Source of the DNA: Eucalyptus grandis
Taxonomy: Eukaryota > Streptophyta > Magnoliopsida > Myrtales > Myrtaceae
Length of the DNA: 64,000 nt
Assembly (NCBI RefSeq): GCF_016545825.1
Contig: NC_052612.1
Span: forward strand, 51,443,738-51,507,737
Direction: 5' to 3'
The notes beneath the pieces were generated by a model. The model was given only the letters and a program-made list of their open reading frames with translations. It did no database searches and was not told the DNA's origin. The position numbers were made by a program, and so were the translations under genes. Of the stretch, positions 11,201-24,479 are shown one piece after another (the first letter of the stretch is position 1; the number at the start of each line of letters is the position of its first letter).

Positions 11201-14200
11201 AGTTTTCATAGGTATTTTTGGGTAGGACTTTCTCCTCTCTCTTCCCTTCCTGGCTTTTTCTTTCTTATTTATTTATCATTTTTTTTTTGGGTTGGTGAGG
11301 GGGGTGTTGGGGGTTTGGGGCTGGGCAGAGGAGAAGGGGAGAGCAGCAGGCATTCAGATGCCGGTTATTTTTCTTTTGAGTTTGCTCGTGTTGTATAATC
11401 TTAATTTGTAGTTGACTCCTTAATTTTCACTTTATAAGGTTTGATATAAGGTACAAATTTTCTTCATTTTTTTTTTTTCTTGTCTATATACAGGTATGAG
11501 TTGCTTTTTTACCCAAGATATCACCTCGATCAGAGTTCTTTACTTTGTCGGAAGTCACTGCTTACCAAACCAATGGTTATGGATGTATATGAGAATTATA
11601 TACTAGTCACTTATCGTCCATTTGACGTTCACATCTTCCATGTAAAATTATCTGGAGAATTGACGCCATCTAGTACCCCAGATTTGCAGGTAAAGACACG
11701 TCCTTCTCTTTCTGGTGGAACAGTTTCATTTGGTTGCTGATTATTAGTGTACTTTACATAGCTCTAAACTTAGAAGTTCAGAATTGCACTCTGAACAAGA
11801 GTGCTTGGCTGAAGCTCTATTCTTCATACATTTTAAGTGATAAAATGACAAACAGCTTTCTACAGTACGAGAACTCTCCATCATGACTGCAAAGAGCCAT
11901 CCTGCAGCAATGCGTTTCATCCCTGACCAGCTTCCCAGAGAATGTGCATCGACCGATCATCTCTCTTCGTCTCCAGATGGTTTGGTTAGGGAACCTTCCA
12001 GGTAAATTGGGTTGGAATGTCAGTGAAATTATTCAAATTATTAGTCCCAAATAGAGGTAGAGGTCTTCTAATGCCACATCACCCTGAATAGTTCCATTAA
12101 TTGCTAGATGTTTGATATTGAGAGCAAATGGAGAGCTTTCATTACTTGATTTGGATGATGGACGTGAAAGGGAGCTTACTGACTCTGTTGAGTTATTTTG
12201 GGTGACCTGTGGTCAATCCGAGGAGACAACTAATTTGATAGAAGAAGTATCCTGGTTGGATTACGGTCATCGAGGAATGCAGGTAATTGACTGTTGGGAC
12301 TAAAGCCTAAAGCAACCTTATTGGTACCTATTCTCTTTCATCAGCTTGGGGTTGATAATCCTGTTGCTTGGCTGTCTCTGAATTTTTCTGATGAGGTCCT
12401 TGTTGGAAACGTACTATTACAGGTCTGGTATCCATCTCCAGGTGTAGAATCTTTTAAGCAGGAAGATTTCTTGCAGGTATTTGTGGTTAACTGTTGCACT
12501 TCATTCGTCACTGTGATATCATATTTCTTGTTAGGCATACATTGACTTTGAAGTTTGTGAAATTAAATAACAGCTCCCTGCTCTGTTCTCATGGTCAGTA
12601 ATCATTTTATATTTTACATGCTATATTCAGCAGTCTTGGATCCGATAGTAAATCTTTTTATATAATACAGATTTCTGGTTGTTTTATTTAAATAGATTAA
12701 GTATTCTCTTCCTATTTCAGTTGGATCCAGAGCTCGAATTTGATCGAGAGGTTTACCCACTTGGGCTCCTACCAAATGTGGGCGTTGTGGTTGGTGTTTC
12801 TCAGCGGATGTCTTTTTCAGCTTGTACGGAATTCCCATGTTTTGAACCATCTCCTCAAGCGCAGACTATATTGCATTGTCTACTTCGCCACCTCCTTCAG
12901 GTAACACCTATATCAACAGATGGTCCTCTTATTTGCACTTGGTGTTTTATTGCTTGGTGGAGCTGGAGAATAGAATATCGATTGGAATCTAGTATAACTA
13001 TATTAAGACAACAGTATGATTAAGAAGATTTTTCCCCTTATCGCATCTGTTATCTCTGACTTCCAGAGGAACAAAAGTCAGGAAGCTTTGAGGCTTGCAG
13101 AATTATCAGCAGAGAAGCCTCATTTTTCTCACTGTCTGGAGTGGCTTCTTTTTACCGTCTTTGATGCAGAAATTTCCAGGTAATTCTGTCATACTCAGAT
13201 TTTAACCTTATTGAGAGTTATGTACCTGAGTGTTGTCTTATTTCTTGCCACTGTCTTTCTATTAATTATTACCATTTGAATTAGTACAACCTTTACCAGA
13301 AAGCTTGTGTTACCCTATATGTATCAGTTCTTTTGGACACACATAAATCTTTTCTCTGTACTTTCTGTTTTAACTATCTATCTGGGGATTTCTGCAAGTC
13401 GTTTTCAAGTTAAGAATTTACATTTGATTCCTTGGTAGTCTGTGTTGTTTGTTGATTGGCTAAAGCTTTTGCTTGGCAATTGGCTTTTCCCTCTTGCAGT
13501 TTCAGTTGTGAAAACTAATCATGAGCTCTCCTTTTGATGCATTTATATTTTACTAATATTTTTTTTGGCTTTTCATAGTCTCTAACCTCATAATAAATTG
13601 CAAATCACAGGCAAAACTTGAACAAGCACCGGAATAATGGCCTTAAAAGTGCTACCAGTTTCACTCTTCTGGAGAAGACCTGTGATTTGATCAGAAACTT
13701 TCCTGAGTATTTTGATGTGGTCGTCAGTGTTGCTAGAAAAACTGATGGTCGTCATTGGGCTGATCTGTTTTCTGCTGCTGGAAGATCAACAGAGTACTTT
13801 CCTGACCTATTGCTTTCATCTTAATGTACTGGAGTGCTGACATACTGTTAATCAAGGACCTGATAAGTGTAGCATACTGCTATCTTTTTTTTGGTAAAGA
13901 GCATACTGCTATCTTGACTTTTGAAATAATCTTTTTCCTGGTCAGCTAGCTTTAATGCACATCATGAAGTAGATCTTTCACGTAGTGTAAATGAAATGTC
14001 GACAAGAATAAAATCTGAGTGCATGTCTGTTCTGATCATGCCATTTATGATGATTGTATGTGTTTATCCAGCAGCAGTAAAAGTACCTGTAATTTGACTC
14101 CATTGCTGAGGAGTTTAATCTTTAGCAGACGGAAGAAAAAACTATATTTATGTTTTCAACAAGTGCTTAATTGTTTCTTGCTGCTACTTGTTGAAGTATA

Positions 14201-15531
14201 TTCATGCACATTATTCAAGAATTAGTAAGTTGTAAATAAAGAAATTTGGATTTTGCTGGTGTGTCTCATGCTCTATAAATAGCCATCTTTGGTACTTTTT
14301 TTATTAAGTTATTGATTAAAGATCTGCCTTTGAGCATTTTGTCACTCCTTCTCTCTTGAAGAACCTAGAATATTTACACTACTCATTAACTATTTGAAGG
14401 TTGTTTGAGGAATGTTTCCAAAGAAGATGGTACAGGACAGCAGCTTGCTACATACTGGTATGCCTCTTTGATCTTCATTTATCAATACTATGCTTGTGGA
14501 TAATGTTTCTCCTCATGCTTCTTTACTAGAAAAATATTCAAAAGGACGGATCCCTTTTTTTGTTTTATGTGAAAGATCTCCTTTCCTTCCTATTTGCCTG
14601 TAGACTATGATGAGGCAGTATTAATCACACAGAGAAAGGCATTGTGTCTTAAGATTCTTAATTTGTCCGTCCTGCTGGGACCTCAAATTTTGTCAACTCC
14701 TTCAATCTTTGTGCACAGGTTATAGCAAAGCTCGAAGGTCCTGCTGTCAGTCAGTATAGTGCCTTGCGTTTATTGCAGGTAGATGACTAGTTGTTGTCTA
14801 CAAGTTTCTTGTCTCGGTGGATTTTCTTTTTGCCCCTTTCTTTCCATAAATTTCTCCAAAAGATGCAGCCCCTCACTTCACTTTTCTAACTTATGCAGGC
14901 AACACTTGATGAATCTTTGTATGAACTTGCGGGAGAGCTGGTACGGATTGTGCATTTGCCTTTTCTATTTGGAGAGAGAATTCTTGCTCATTCTTAAATT
15001 TTCACTTTGGTTTGTAGGTGAGGTTCTTGCTGAGATCTGGAAGGGAGTACGAACAGGCATCTTCTGATTCAGACAGATTATCACCTCGATTCTTAGGGTA
15101 TTTTTTATTTCGTTCTAATTACAAGAGGCAGTCCACAGACTACAGAAGGTCATTTATCTGTTTCGCTGACTCTACATTATCCTTTGATATTACTGCTTTG
15201 CCCATCGGAATGATCCTGATGAATTTTTGCTTTTGTTTAGCCCTTCGTTCAAGGAGCAAAGCGCTCATGTCACTTCAGTCAAGAATATTCTAGAAAACCA
15301 TGCTAGTTATTTGATGTCGGGGAAGGAACTTTCGAAACTTGTTGCCTTTGTGAAAGGCACACAGTTTGATTTGGTGGTGAGAAAAACCCACGAGTTTTAT
15401 GTTTTCATGAATCTTTTGACAATTGGTTGATTGGTGTGCCTGCAATACATGTCAGGAGTATCTCCAACGAGAGAAAAATGGCTCTGCTCGCTTGGAGAGT
15501 TTTGCCTCAGGGCTTGAACTAATTGGTCAAA

Positions 15532-15573
<42 letters not shown>

Positions 15574-16368
15574 GCGCACCTGCCTCATTTCCTGCATGAG
15601 ATTGGAGGAAATATCCATGTTAATGAGTTGTTGTCATGTCCCTGACGCCCCACGTCCATATTTTAACTACTGTAAATATTGTAGGAGGAGCCCAAGTCTT
15701 CTTCAATTTTTTCCTCTTTATCAATTATTTGAATCTGATGACATTCTTCAACTGATTGAGGAAATTCACTATATTCAGCTTCAGATGAGTACACTGCAAA
15801 GCAGGTTGGATGCAGAGTTTCTGTTGGCTCATATGTGCTCCGTCAAGTTCAAGGAGTGGATAGTTGTTCTTGCTACTCTCTTAAGGCGGTCTGAGGTATA
15901 GTTAAATACAACGGGAATAACAACATTGTCACTATATTTTTTTATATTTTATCTTGCTTCTCTATAGATGGAAACTGTTGTAATTTGAGAAGGTTATCTG
16001 ATATGGTTGAGTTTCTAGTACCTAGTCAAGATGGCTAACTGACATATTTGCTTGTGGAAATCTTTGAAGGTTCTGTTTGATCTTTTTCGGCATGACTTGC
16101 GCTTGTGGAGGGCTTACAGCGTCACTCTACAGGTAGGCTTTCTTCATAATTATCTAATTACATGACTTCTGCATTTGTGAGCATGATGTCATTTTGAGGC
16201 ATAAATCGTACACCTTGATTTCATGACTTTCTGGGAAGCGATATGAGTTATTGAGTTCATGTGTTGATTGGTCTCCAGTCATACCCTGCATTCTTTGAGT
16301 ACCATGATCTTGTGGAGGCCTTGGAAGAGAAACTCGCAGCATATGCCAATTCTGAAGAGGAATACTGA
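8262..16368 (+). CDS. RIC1: RIC1-like guanine-nucleotide exchange factor subunit (RAB6A-GEF complex partner 1)
   Basis: The product is the large RIC1 subunit, which in yeast and animals acts with RGP1 as the exchange factor for Ypt6/Rab6 at the Golgi. In plants it is annotated as 'quinoprotein amine dehydrogenase beta chain-like'. I find 23 coding exons, all with GT-AG introns and closing reading frames: 8262-8408, 8517-8624, 9041-9189, 9432-9513, 9682-10100, 10287-10719, 10797-11020, 11494-11689, 11856-12001, 12108-12282, 12423-12476, 12721-12900, 13067-13179, 13611-13793, 14400-14457, 14719-14778, 14899-14940, 15018-15148, 15241-15376, 15456-15533, 15779-15895, 16070-16132, 16279-16368. They sum to 3384 nt (1127 aa), the usual length for plant RIC1. 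The N-terminal half is WD40-like beta-propeller sequence (start MYMSYGWPQVIPLERG). The C-terminal half holds the RIC1 domain, with the conserved PLGLLPNVGVVVGVSQRM block just after residue 711 and the EWLLFTVFDAEIS block. No frame disruption is visible. The function is inferred from the family. Confidence 0.95.
8443..8488. repeat. (GCTC)n-type microsatellite in intron 1 of the RIC1-like gene
   Basis: Imperfect repeats of CTCGCTCG and CTCTC lie within the short first intron (8409-8516). Confidence 0.85.
15534..15574. repeat. (CT)n microsatellite immediately at the 5' splice site of intron 20 of the RIC1-like gene
   Basis: The intron begins GTCTCTCTCT directly after exon 20 (ending at 15533), and the CT run continues for about 40 bases. 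The donor is therefore embedded in the repeat. Confidence 0.8.
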
Positions 16369-17360
16369 TGATTGTATAACTTTGAGCGCGGTTTGGCTGA
16401 CATGGATGGAATTTTTTCAACTGGGTCATTCCTCTATCGGGCACTTCACCAAGCATTCATCCCAACTAATGTGAAGGGCAAAGTCAATGCCAAAGGACGG
16501 GTGGTGGAGGAAGTTTGTACCATAACAAGAGGATTAGTCTTATAGGATGTGTGTGTTGATAAGGAGCCTACAATTTTGTTGAGGGCAGCTCTTGAAATAA
16601 TCTTTTTAGTCTTTTCTAGGTATTCTTGTTACTATTCATCTTATAGATAATCTGGTAAATGTGCATATAATATGATCCCAAGTCTCGTGCCAACGCAGAA
16701 TGTTACTGTCAATTTCTTATTTTTTTAACCTATGCAATTTCGTAGATGGTTTTCTTTTTTCTTTGCCTTTCTCTGGGGGGCCAGTCTTTGAGAAGGTAGA
16801 TTGGGTCAATCGTCTCTACCTGAGCTGCATCGCTCACTGGATTTGGAAAAAACCAAATGAAGCCCCTTAACACGGATTGCTGAAAAGCGACTATGGATAG
16901 CTTTTGAATTTCTCGGGACATAAATGTCATTGTTGGAAATTCCATGGGATTCGACTGCTTTCGTATAGGAACTTCTGACGGTGTGCGGGTTGCACTTTAC
17001 AATGTAACTAGAAGCACATAACATGGGATCATGGATGGTTAGTCCTCGTGCTCGACTAGTTTGTTCCTTCTAGCACATTGTGATTTTGAAGTGGAAGGCT
17101 AGCTTGTTTGTGGTTACTAAGAATCTAAATTCATTAATTTTCGAAGATAAGCCACGTTAAGCACGTCCAGAAAAACTGATCCTCACTGCCGAAGTGGGGA
17201 AAAGGATAAACAGAAAATTTGCTTCCGGTCATGCATGGTTGTTGTCAGCCAGTGAACGAGGATAGCTTGAACCATTGATATTGCTAATGTCAATGTGAGA
17301 TCGTGAGTAAAGAAAGTCTACGTGCAAAAACGATGTCTTTGAGGAAACGAAAGTGAAAGA
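16369..17360. other. 3' flank between the convergent RIC1-like and FRO genes
   Basis: This holds the RIC1-like 3' untranslated region and ordinary unique sequence. The FRO-side duplication begins at about 17361. No gene was recognised. Confidence 0.6.
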
Positions 17361-17603
17361 GAAACCGACGCACATATTTGTATTGAGATTTAGAAGAAAC
17401 ACACCAGCTAATCTGCCTTTTTTTCCCCTACTCCCCTCTTTGCTGGCCCTCTTTTTATTTCCAGTCTTGTCTTCCCAGTGAAAGGGGAAAGCCACATCAT
17501 CACAACACACAACATATATAACAAGCGAGGCCCATTCTGCAAGTTTGCATTGCCGGAAAATCACAATATATACTTCTTCCATGGGGAGACGGTTTGACTT
17601 GGA

Positions 17604-20600
17604 TCACCAGCTAAAGCTGATGGACTCGAAGTGCAGGTTTTCAGCCAACCCAGATGAACAGATGGCCGCGACATCATGCCTCATTTTCTTCGGACCGCAA
17701 ACCAGGACTCCAACACTTGACTCCATGCACTCAAATAACATTTCTGCAAAAATGTCACAGATGGTTCTCAAAAGTCAGTGCTGATATGCGAGGCCCAAGC
17801 ATTAATCGAAGTCAGCAGACTAGGAGGGAGTTTTTTGTGGGTGGTAGTCCCGTATACTATTGGATAAGAGCTAGAGAATCAACAAAAAAGAGAATTCTAG
17901 CCAAATGGGTATATGAATAGATCACCATTAACTTGAAGCGACTTGGAATTGCTTATATTTTTATATGAGGCTTGATCCAATACTTACTCTTTAGATCAGG
18001 CCTTTCGCCAAAGTGCAGATTGGTGGCTTGGACAAGGGACTGATGTGGGAGGCTCTCCAATTCCCTTTCGGCGTTGTAGAACCCCGAATCAGGCGAATGC
18101 TCCCCAGCCGACCTGTTCAAGTGCTTGATCTGCTTCGCTTCCTTGGCATTTGTCCTCTTGTTCCAAACAAAAGCTGTGCTAGCCACAATGACGATGCATA
18201 TGCACATGATCAATATGTTCAGGATTGCCCTAACAGCGGTAGGGTACTCGTTGATATCGTGATCTATCGGGTAAATATAGTAGCGGGTAATGATCCCTAT
18301 CAATATGAGGAACATGACGAAAGAGACCGAAATGATGGCACCAAGCCACAGCCAACTGTTGGGGCCTAAGATGGCAGACAACGGTTCGTCGAGCGAACTG
18401 GGTTTGAACCAAACAGCTCGGGCTTGTTTCGAGGATTGGGTAGTGGCTGCTTTTTCTCTAGTCACGTAGGCCTCAATCTGAAGCTGAATGTTGGATAAGT
18501 CGGATGGGGTGCCTGAGATGGGCAGGACGAGGTCAAGCATGGTAAGTTCAGAGGAGTTCTTGAAGGCACAAATGAGGGTCAATTTAGGAGTCATTGACTT
18601 GAATGCGGTGCTCATGAAGATGAATTCTCTGATGATGGAGATGAATGGAGTGATTCCACTGCCCCCGCTCACCATTACCAGCTTCTCATACCTGAAGTAG
18701 AAAAATCGCACTCCAGATTTATTAAAAAGTATTAGACAAATTTATTCTATTGCTGACGGCAACACATCTGATGGTCTTAAATTTTGGAAAAGGAAAGGTA
18801 AACACAAGGAGGCACTCATTTCATGGTATGTTCTAACTTAGGAGTGGACTGAAACAAACGGTATATCCAGACCTATACGATGTAACGAGCAGAACATGTT
18901 ACCTGAGGAAATGAGTCGAGGCGGGTCCATAAGGTCCTTCGATGGAGACCTCGAGGCGATCGGGAGGAGACGGAGAAGAAAGGATTTGGTAGAGCTTCTT
19001 AGACCAAGCCCCTTCGTTCTTGATGATGACGCTGAGCTTATCCTTTTCCAAGTTGCTGTTCGAGGAAATGGTGAATGGATGCCATTGCAGCTTGGACAGG
19101 CTCGGCACGTTCAGGAACATGATGCTCGTCGGAGTATACTCTAGACCTGCTCAAACTCACAAAACACGGAAGAAGTATAAGAGAAACGAGGAACCCGAAT
19201 CCGAAAAACCAAGAACTCGAACGACACAATAGGATGTCATCGTTTCTTCACCTGGGGTCTTGGAGAAGTTGAGCTCGACGGTGTCGCAGGGCAGGACGCG
19301 AGCGGAGACGAGGCGGGCGCGGCGACGGGACTGCAGGAGGCGGAGGAAGCGGTCGACCATGAAGAGGTAGAAGCCCGGGAGCATGATGCAGGAGTAGGAG
19401 ATGCCGACGTGGAGGACGAAGAAGAGCATGAAGAGGATGTAGAGATAGTGGGTGTAGAAGAAGACCTCGAACATCTTCCTCCGCACGCGGGGGAAGGTGG
19501 TCGCCCACATCCCCAGCCCGGCGAGCAGCGCTATTTCCCCCGCCAAGTTCGATACACCCGTCTTCTGCCACCTCACCATCTGCACACATACGACGCCCGC
19601 GTATCTTTACACTCCCAATCATTCCGTACGCAGCGTAACTTAGCAAGATGAAATTATCATTTCCTCCTGCCTGTTTCTAGCATGGTCTGAAATTATTTCT
19701 AGGGTTTCTTGCCGTGAGAAAATCAATTAATTTCAACTTTAATAAACTCAGAAGAAGTTCCTAATCAAAGAAAGTGGAGGGAAAATGAAGGGGCTAAGGA
19801 CCCAAAGGTGATTTGTGTGATTTGAACTTTTAAATTACTTAATGCGATCTCTAAACTTAAACTTAATATTTAAGATGAACCTTGAACTTTCTATATTTGT
19901 TCAATATAAATCTTAGACTGTATGAATATGTTCAATGTAGTCATATATTCAAGGTTTAGAGACTATTTGTATCGTTTTTCCAAAAAAGAAAAAGAAAAAT
20001 GGAAAGCAGTAGAAATTCTAGAGGGAGACCATGTGAGGCCGTGGCAGAGGGTCGATCAGCTGGGCCCGGCCCAAATTCTAGTGGGGCCCAAAAAGGCGAT
20101 TCCTTTTGCACGTTTAAAATATTCTACGGCCCAGTCCAACCTCCAAAAGTCAGGGCACTTTTTCATTGCGGGAATAAAATATTAAAGACCGTACACTTGG
20201 CACGATGCGCACTACTACGTGGACCCTACTCCCCATTTTCCCCTTAAATGTATGTAGGCCCCCCCCGCGTTACCGGTCAAACTCGCCTGACGATCCTGAC
20301 CGTCAAACACGGCGGTGGGCCCGATCTGGTGCCATACGATCCAAAAGCACCGTCTCGGTGCCACCCCAGCAGTGACGTCGATAAAGTAAATAATAAATAA
20401 TATTGCCAAAGAGCGAGAAAAAGTTTCCGGAACGACCGTACTGACGTCAAACGCGGACCACTCCTGCGTAAATGCAAGCCTCATGCTCGGCGAAATCTCA
20501 GCATTTACGTGGAGCTACCGCTCTTTTGTTCAAAAGGGGTTAATATCTTTTGCCCTGAAGATCGTATCTTAACCCTTGAATTCGCGTGGGGTTATGTTCA

Positions 20601-22155
20601 GATCCTGTTTCGATATCATACCCAAAAAGGTAAATGAATCGACTTAAACAAGGGATGTTCTGATTTTTACCTCAAAGATTCTGTCAGTGACAATCCAGTA
20701 GATGATGTAAGTGAGGCCGTGCGCGGTGAAGATGACCATGACGATGTGACCGAGCCATATATGGTACTTGATGCTGGCTTCCGAGGTGAGGCCGAAGAGC
20801 GGCAGCACCGACGATAATCGGGTCACCGGGAAGAACAGGAAGGCGAGCACTATGTTCCCCACGAGCCCCAGCCTCAAGCCCGAGTCCTCCAGTTTCGCTT
20901 CCCACCTGCCATTACGCTTGGAATTTTATGCTCATGTTCTCATGATTATGGGTTTCTCGCATATAATGATCCAGTAGATTGCTTGGAATAAAAAAAATAT
21001 TGGCGAACAAAATGGTTTAGAAAATAGATATATGTTTCATATTTAGATGACTCTAAAACCTGGCGTTACGTTAACTTATGTCACCTTTTTGGGCCTTTAG
21101 ACACGTACAGCCATGAAAATTCTCTGGAGTAATACGAGGTAAGATTAAGAAAAACAATCCTAAGCGAAGTCTGTCAAATTAGTCAAATGTATAAAGACTA
21201 TAACTCCTTAAAATTGTCTCAAGAATGGACAGAAGAACACATGATTTCAAGCCTGTAATTTTTCGTTTCCATTGAAAATTAAAACAGGAGAACGAAACCC
21301 TTTTGCCTCAGAAGAACTTTTCCATGGAGAGAGAAAGGAAGGGGGGAGGAAGAGATTAGAGTGAAAAGCCACTATGGCGCAAGAGAAAAAGGGTTCCTTA
21401 CACTTTGTCCCCATGCATCGGTCCCTGTCGGTCGATGTTGAGGAAGCTATTGCGAAGGTACGTCGCGAAGGACCAGATCAGGAGCGCTACGAACATCACG
21501 AGGAAGGCCAGTTCAGTCCAGGAAACGATCCCCAGCGGTCCACTCACCAGCACCGGTCTCTTCCACGTTGCCAATACCTTGCTCCTTTCGATGCCATTTC
21601 TGTTTTGCCATCATTAAGGTTAATTCAAGCATAGCTACAGAAGCCGATAAACTGACAGACGAATCAAACAGCCGTGGAATAGATCAATACTTTCCCACTC
21701 GAGGCTCGCTCGATTTGTTTCCAAGATGGAGGTACACACAACCCAAGGAAGCGATGAACAGGACCGGGAATGTGAACATCAGCATCGTGTAACCTGTTTT
21801 TTTTTTTTTTTTAATTCGCACAGTAAGACACGAAAGAACTCGTCGATTTAGTGGAAATTAAGAGCATGAAGGACGGAAAAAAAGGAGAAAAAGGAAGAAG
21901 GTAGGGGGAGTGCAAGAGCCCAGATTCGATGCCTTGACTGCCGAAGAAGGTGGAGGTGCCGGATTTGGCCCTGATGCTGACCGACCAGTGCTTGCGGTAC
22001 GTGTTGGTGGGCAACATAATCAATATCAGAACAGTCCCAAGAAACACCACCATGAACAAGACCCATATCGCCTCTCTGACGATTCTCTTAACTCCACCAG
22101 ACGAAGGAGGTGATGATGAAGGTGGTGGAGATCTTCTCATGGTGCCAGAGTCCAT
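17604..22155 (-). CDS. FRO: Ferric reduction oxidase (FRO2-type ferric-chelate reductase), copy 1
   Basis: This is a plasma-membrane flavocytochrome that passes electrons from cytosolic NADPH through FAD and two haems to Fe(III)-chelates outside the cell, the reduction step of strategy-I iron uptake. Exons, 5' to 3' on the minus strand: 22155-21933, 21793-21691, 21599-21402, 20905-20671, 19579-19252, 19146-18903, 18691-17988, 17743-17604. All phases close, giving 2175 nt (724 aa; Arabidopsis FRO2 is about this length). Haem ligands are probably His223/His237 and His297/His310 (H-x13-H and H-x12-H). The FAD motif WHPFTIS is at residues 384-390, the NADPH motif GGSGITPF at 453-460, and CGPKKMR begins at 694. 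The first exon has a transmembrane segment. The C-terminus LHFESISFSW is typical of FRO2. Intron 1 uses a GC donor (CAAG/GCATC). The gene is convergent with the RIC1-like gene. It resembles FRO2/4/5 more than the chloroplast or vacuolar FROs, but the exact orthologue needs a tree. Confidence 0.95.
19803..19980. repeat. Small AT-rich inverted-repeat element in intron 4 of FRO copy 1
   Basis: Segments such as TTTGAACTTTTAAATTACTT and AACCTTGAACTTTC, with opposing TTCAAGGTTTAGAGAC, form imperfect inverted similarity. The corresponding place in copy 2 carries a different AT-rich element, so this looks like an insertion specific to one paralogue. Confidence 0.4.
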
Positions 22156-22180
22156 CTTTCCCCCTCAATCTCTCGGTGAC

Positions 22181-22182
<2 letters not shown>

Positions 22183-22251
<69 letters not shown>
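22183..22251. repeat. (GA)n microsatellite in the 5' leader of FRO copy 1
   Basis: A nearly perfect GA run of about 69 bp, read as (CT)n on the coding strand, lies 28 bp upstream of the start codon. The equivalent run in FRO copy 2 is only about 36 bp. Confidence 0.95.
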
Positions 22252-22254
<3 letters not shown>

Positions 22255-22306
22255 TAGTGTATGAGGAATGTGGGGAGTGGAGTGAAACCGAATCTTTGTG
22301 CTTCTC

Positions 22307-22314
22307 TATATATA
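22307..22314 (-). promoter_or_regulatory. Probable TATA box of FRO copy 1
   Basis: TATATATA lies about 150 bp upstream of the start codon, is AT-rich and is conserved at the same place in FRO copy 2 (31328-31335). This places the transcription start near 22280 and the (CT)n run inside the leader. Confidence 0.65.
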
Positions 22315-24479
22315 CTACACATAGGAGGGACTTAATGGACATACCAGTTGTAATTGATAATCGCATTTCATAAGGGCAAGCATAATCCTCGCCCTAGATT
22401 TACTTCCCTTTGTATCACGAATACTAAACTTTATATTTTATTGTCAAATATATCCTCATGATCTTATTTAGATATCATGATTATACAATGTATTCAAAAT
22501 GTGATTCGGTGCCTTCTATGTGGTCGGATATGCATCTAGATTCATGATTTGGTATATTAGGTTGCGTTTCTCCAGATTCAGTTTGATGCCTATAAATAGG
22601 CCATAGTCGAGCTATGGCATCAAAATGAAGCAATTCGGCCCTTCCATCAATAAATGTCGTCTTCCAGGTATTTTGTCCATATTTGGTGTAACACTTACAT
22701 TCACAAACAAGTATTGGCATCGTTTAGAATTTGCACGATCGGAATACATTGCACCAAGAATTATGAAATATTCTATCATCATCCTTTGAACAATATGAAG
22801 AGCTCCTTTAAATGTTAGGGTGAGATTATATGGAAAGAAGATGCAATTTAATTGATTTTCTTTATGGGTAAGCTGCAAATTTGATGTGGGGGAGATAATT
22901 AGAAGAATTGGGGAATGTTGCAACTTGTCAACTTTGAGGAGTCAACTTCGTTGATGACTTGGGCCAGTGGCATGGATCATGCGACCACCTATTATCTATT
23001 ATCTTCCTGCTTTCTCACACCATCACTCTCGCCTCATTCTCGATGAAGACCCCGCGGGACTTCGAATTTAATTTCTATTACGTGCTCGAGAAGTGCAACT
23101 TGCTTTGGCATGCGGCCAACGATAATGCCTCGTTCGTACGGTGCATTCGCCATGAACATTGCCTTTTTCCGCCGTAATCGAGGTTATTGAGGGGAAGATA
23201 AATCGTATGTTTGACTCACATTAGATTTAATTTTTGATTATGCGTACGCATACGGTCCTTTGTCACGTTGCTGTAGAGTGTAATACGGCAATTAAGCATG
23301 GGATTTGAGGTATAATGCATGTACGGCTCGTGTTCGGGCAAGAGATGTGTGTACGGGTGGGTGCTCGATGCGTGGCAACACGTGCTGGCAGCTGACATGT
23401 ATGCGACACGTGGACCATGACCGTTCCCTCCCCTCATTTAATTCGATGCCAGCTCATCTCATAATTCCTTGTTGCAATTCCAATTTTATCGTAAACTTTT
23501 TCACTTTATTCCATAAAAAGCCTTCAAATTTAAGTTCAGTTTCAATTCTACCGCAAAGTTTTCTCTCATAAAAAACTAACCATTTTTATATAAGGCCCAA
23601 ATCTGTCCGCATTAACCATTTTTCCAAAAATTTCTCTTGACAATTGAAAAATGAAAAGCTCTTAAGTGCAAGCTATTCGAGCATATTCAGCGAGATCTCT
23701 TTGACCGTGAAAGATGGAAGACTCCTGAACACGAGAGATTGAAGACCGAGTGCAAAATCGAAGATTCTCGAGCGAGATGGAAGGAAGACTCTCTTAAGAA
23801 TAAGGCAATTAAAGAAAGCTAACCCTGATTACTACCCTGATTACTACCAAATTTCATATCAAAAAAGACATTGATTGGACTAATGTGGAAACTTGTCTCC
23901 AAAGAAACCTTCTTTTCTTTTGGGTCTGAAATAAGAGGGAAACATTAAAGTAATGACGTGGAAATGTTAAATCATTAAAGGATGATTTTGAAGGGTTAGC
24001 GGGGCAAATATAAGACTTAGGTAAAATTGATGATTTTTTTTAAACAAACAAAGTTTAAGAGAGAATTGAGACTAGACCTAAAACTAATATTTTTTTTATG
24101 AGATAAAATAGAATTAACTACAGTTCAAGTTGGAATATTAATTTTTTTTAAGGGTATTTAGGCCGTTGATCTTGTGATTCCGAAAATGGTGGGAGTGAGC
24201 AGAAATCTAACACTGTCCTTGGGATTCGGATTTTGGATTCATTGGTTAGGACAGGACGGGTCGGTTCAATCCCACATAAGCGATGAGGTCATGCTTACGA
24301 GATTTTGAGGAGGAAGTTCAATGACTGGGGGTGAATCAACGACATATTAAGGCTGCACATGTTGATTGGAAATATGTGGTGTGAACTTGATGAATATGTT
24401 GAAACTGACAATACAAGTCGCATTTTGGAAGTTTGTGATTTCAAGGACCATACAAGATTCTGATTCGGTCGGATTTTCT
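22315..24479. other. Upstream region of FRO copy 1 (no gene)
   Basis: Unique and duplicated non-coding DNA shared with 31336-34160 of unit B. No protein family, RNA gene or intact transposon was recognised. Conservation between the units is patchy and reflects the shared origin of the duplication, not demonstrable selection. Confidence 0.55.

Noticed and set aside
19248..19646. 132-codon minus frame over FRO exon 5
   Set aside because: His/Pro/Arg-rich out-of-frame shadow of exon 5; the FRO frame is the one with conserved haem residues.
22088..22366. Frames encoding poly-Ser-Leu or poly-Arg-Glu
   Set aside because: Translation of the (GA)n microsatellite in the FRO leader.
23000..24000. Possible gene upstream of FRO copy 1 because the region is conserved in unit B
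   Set aside because: The similarity is explained by the segmental duplication and the open frames are not shared between copies.
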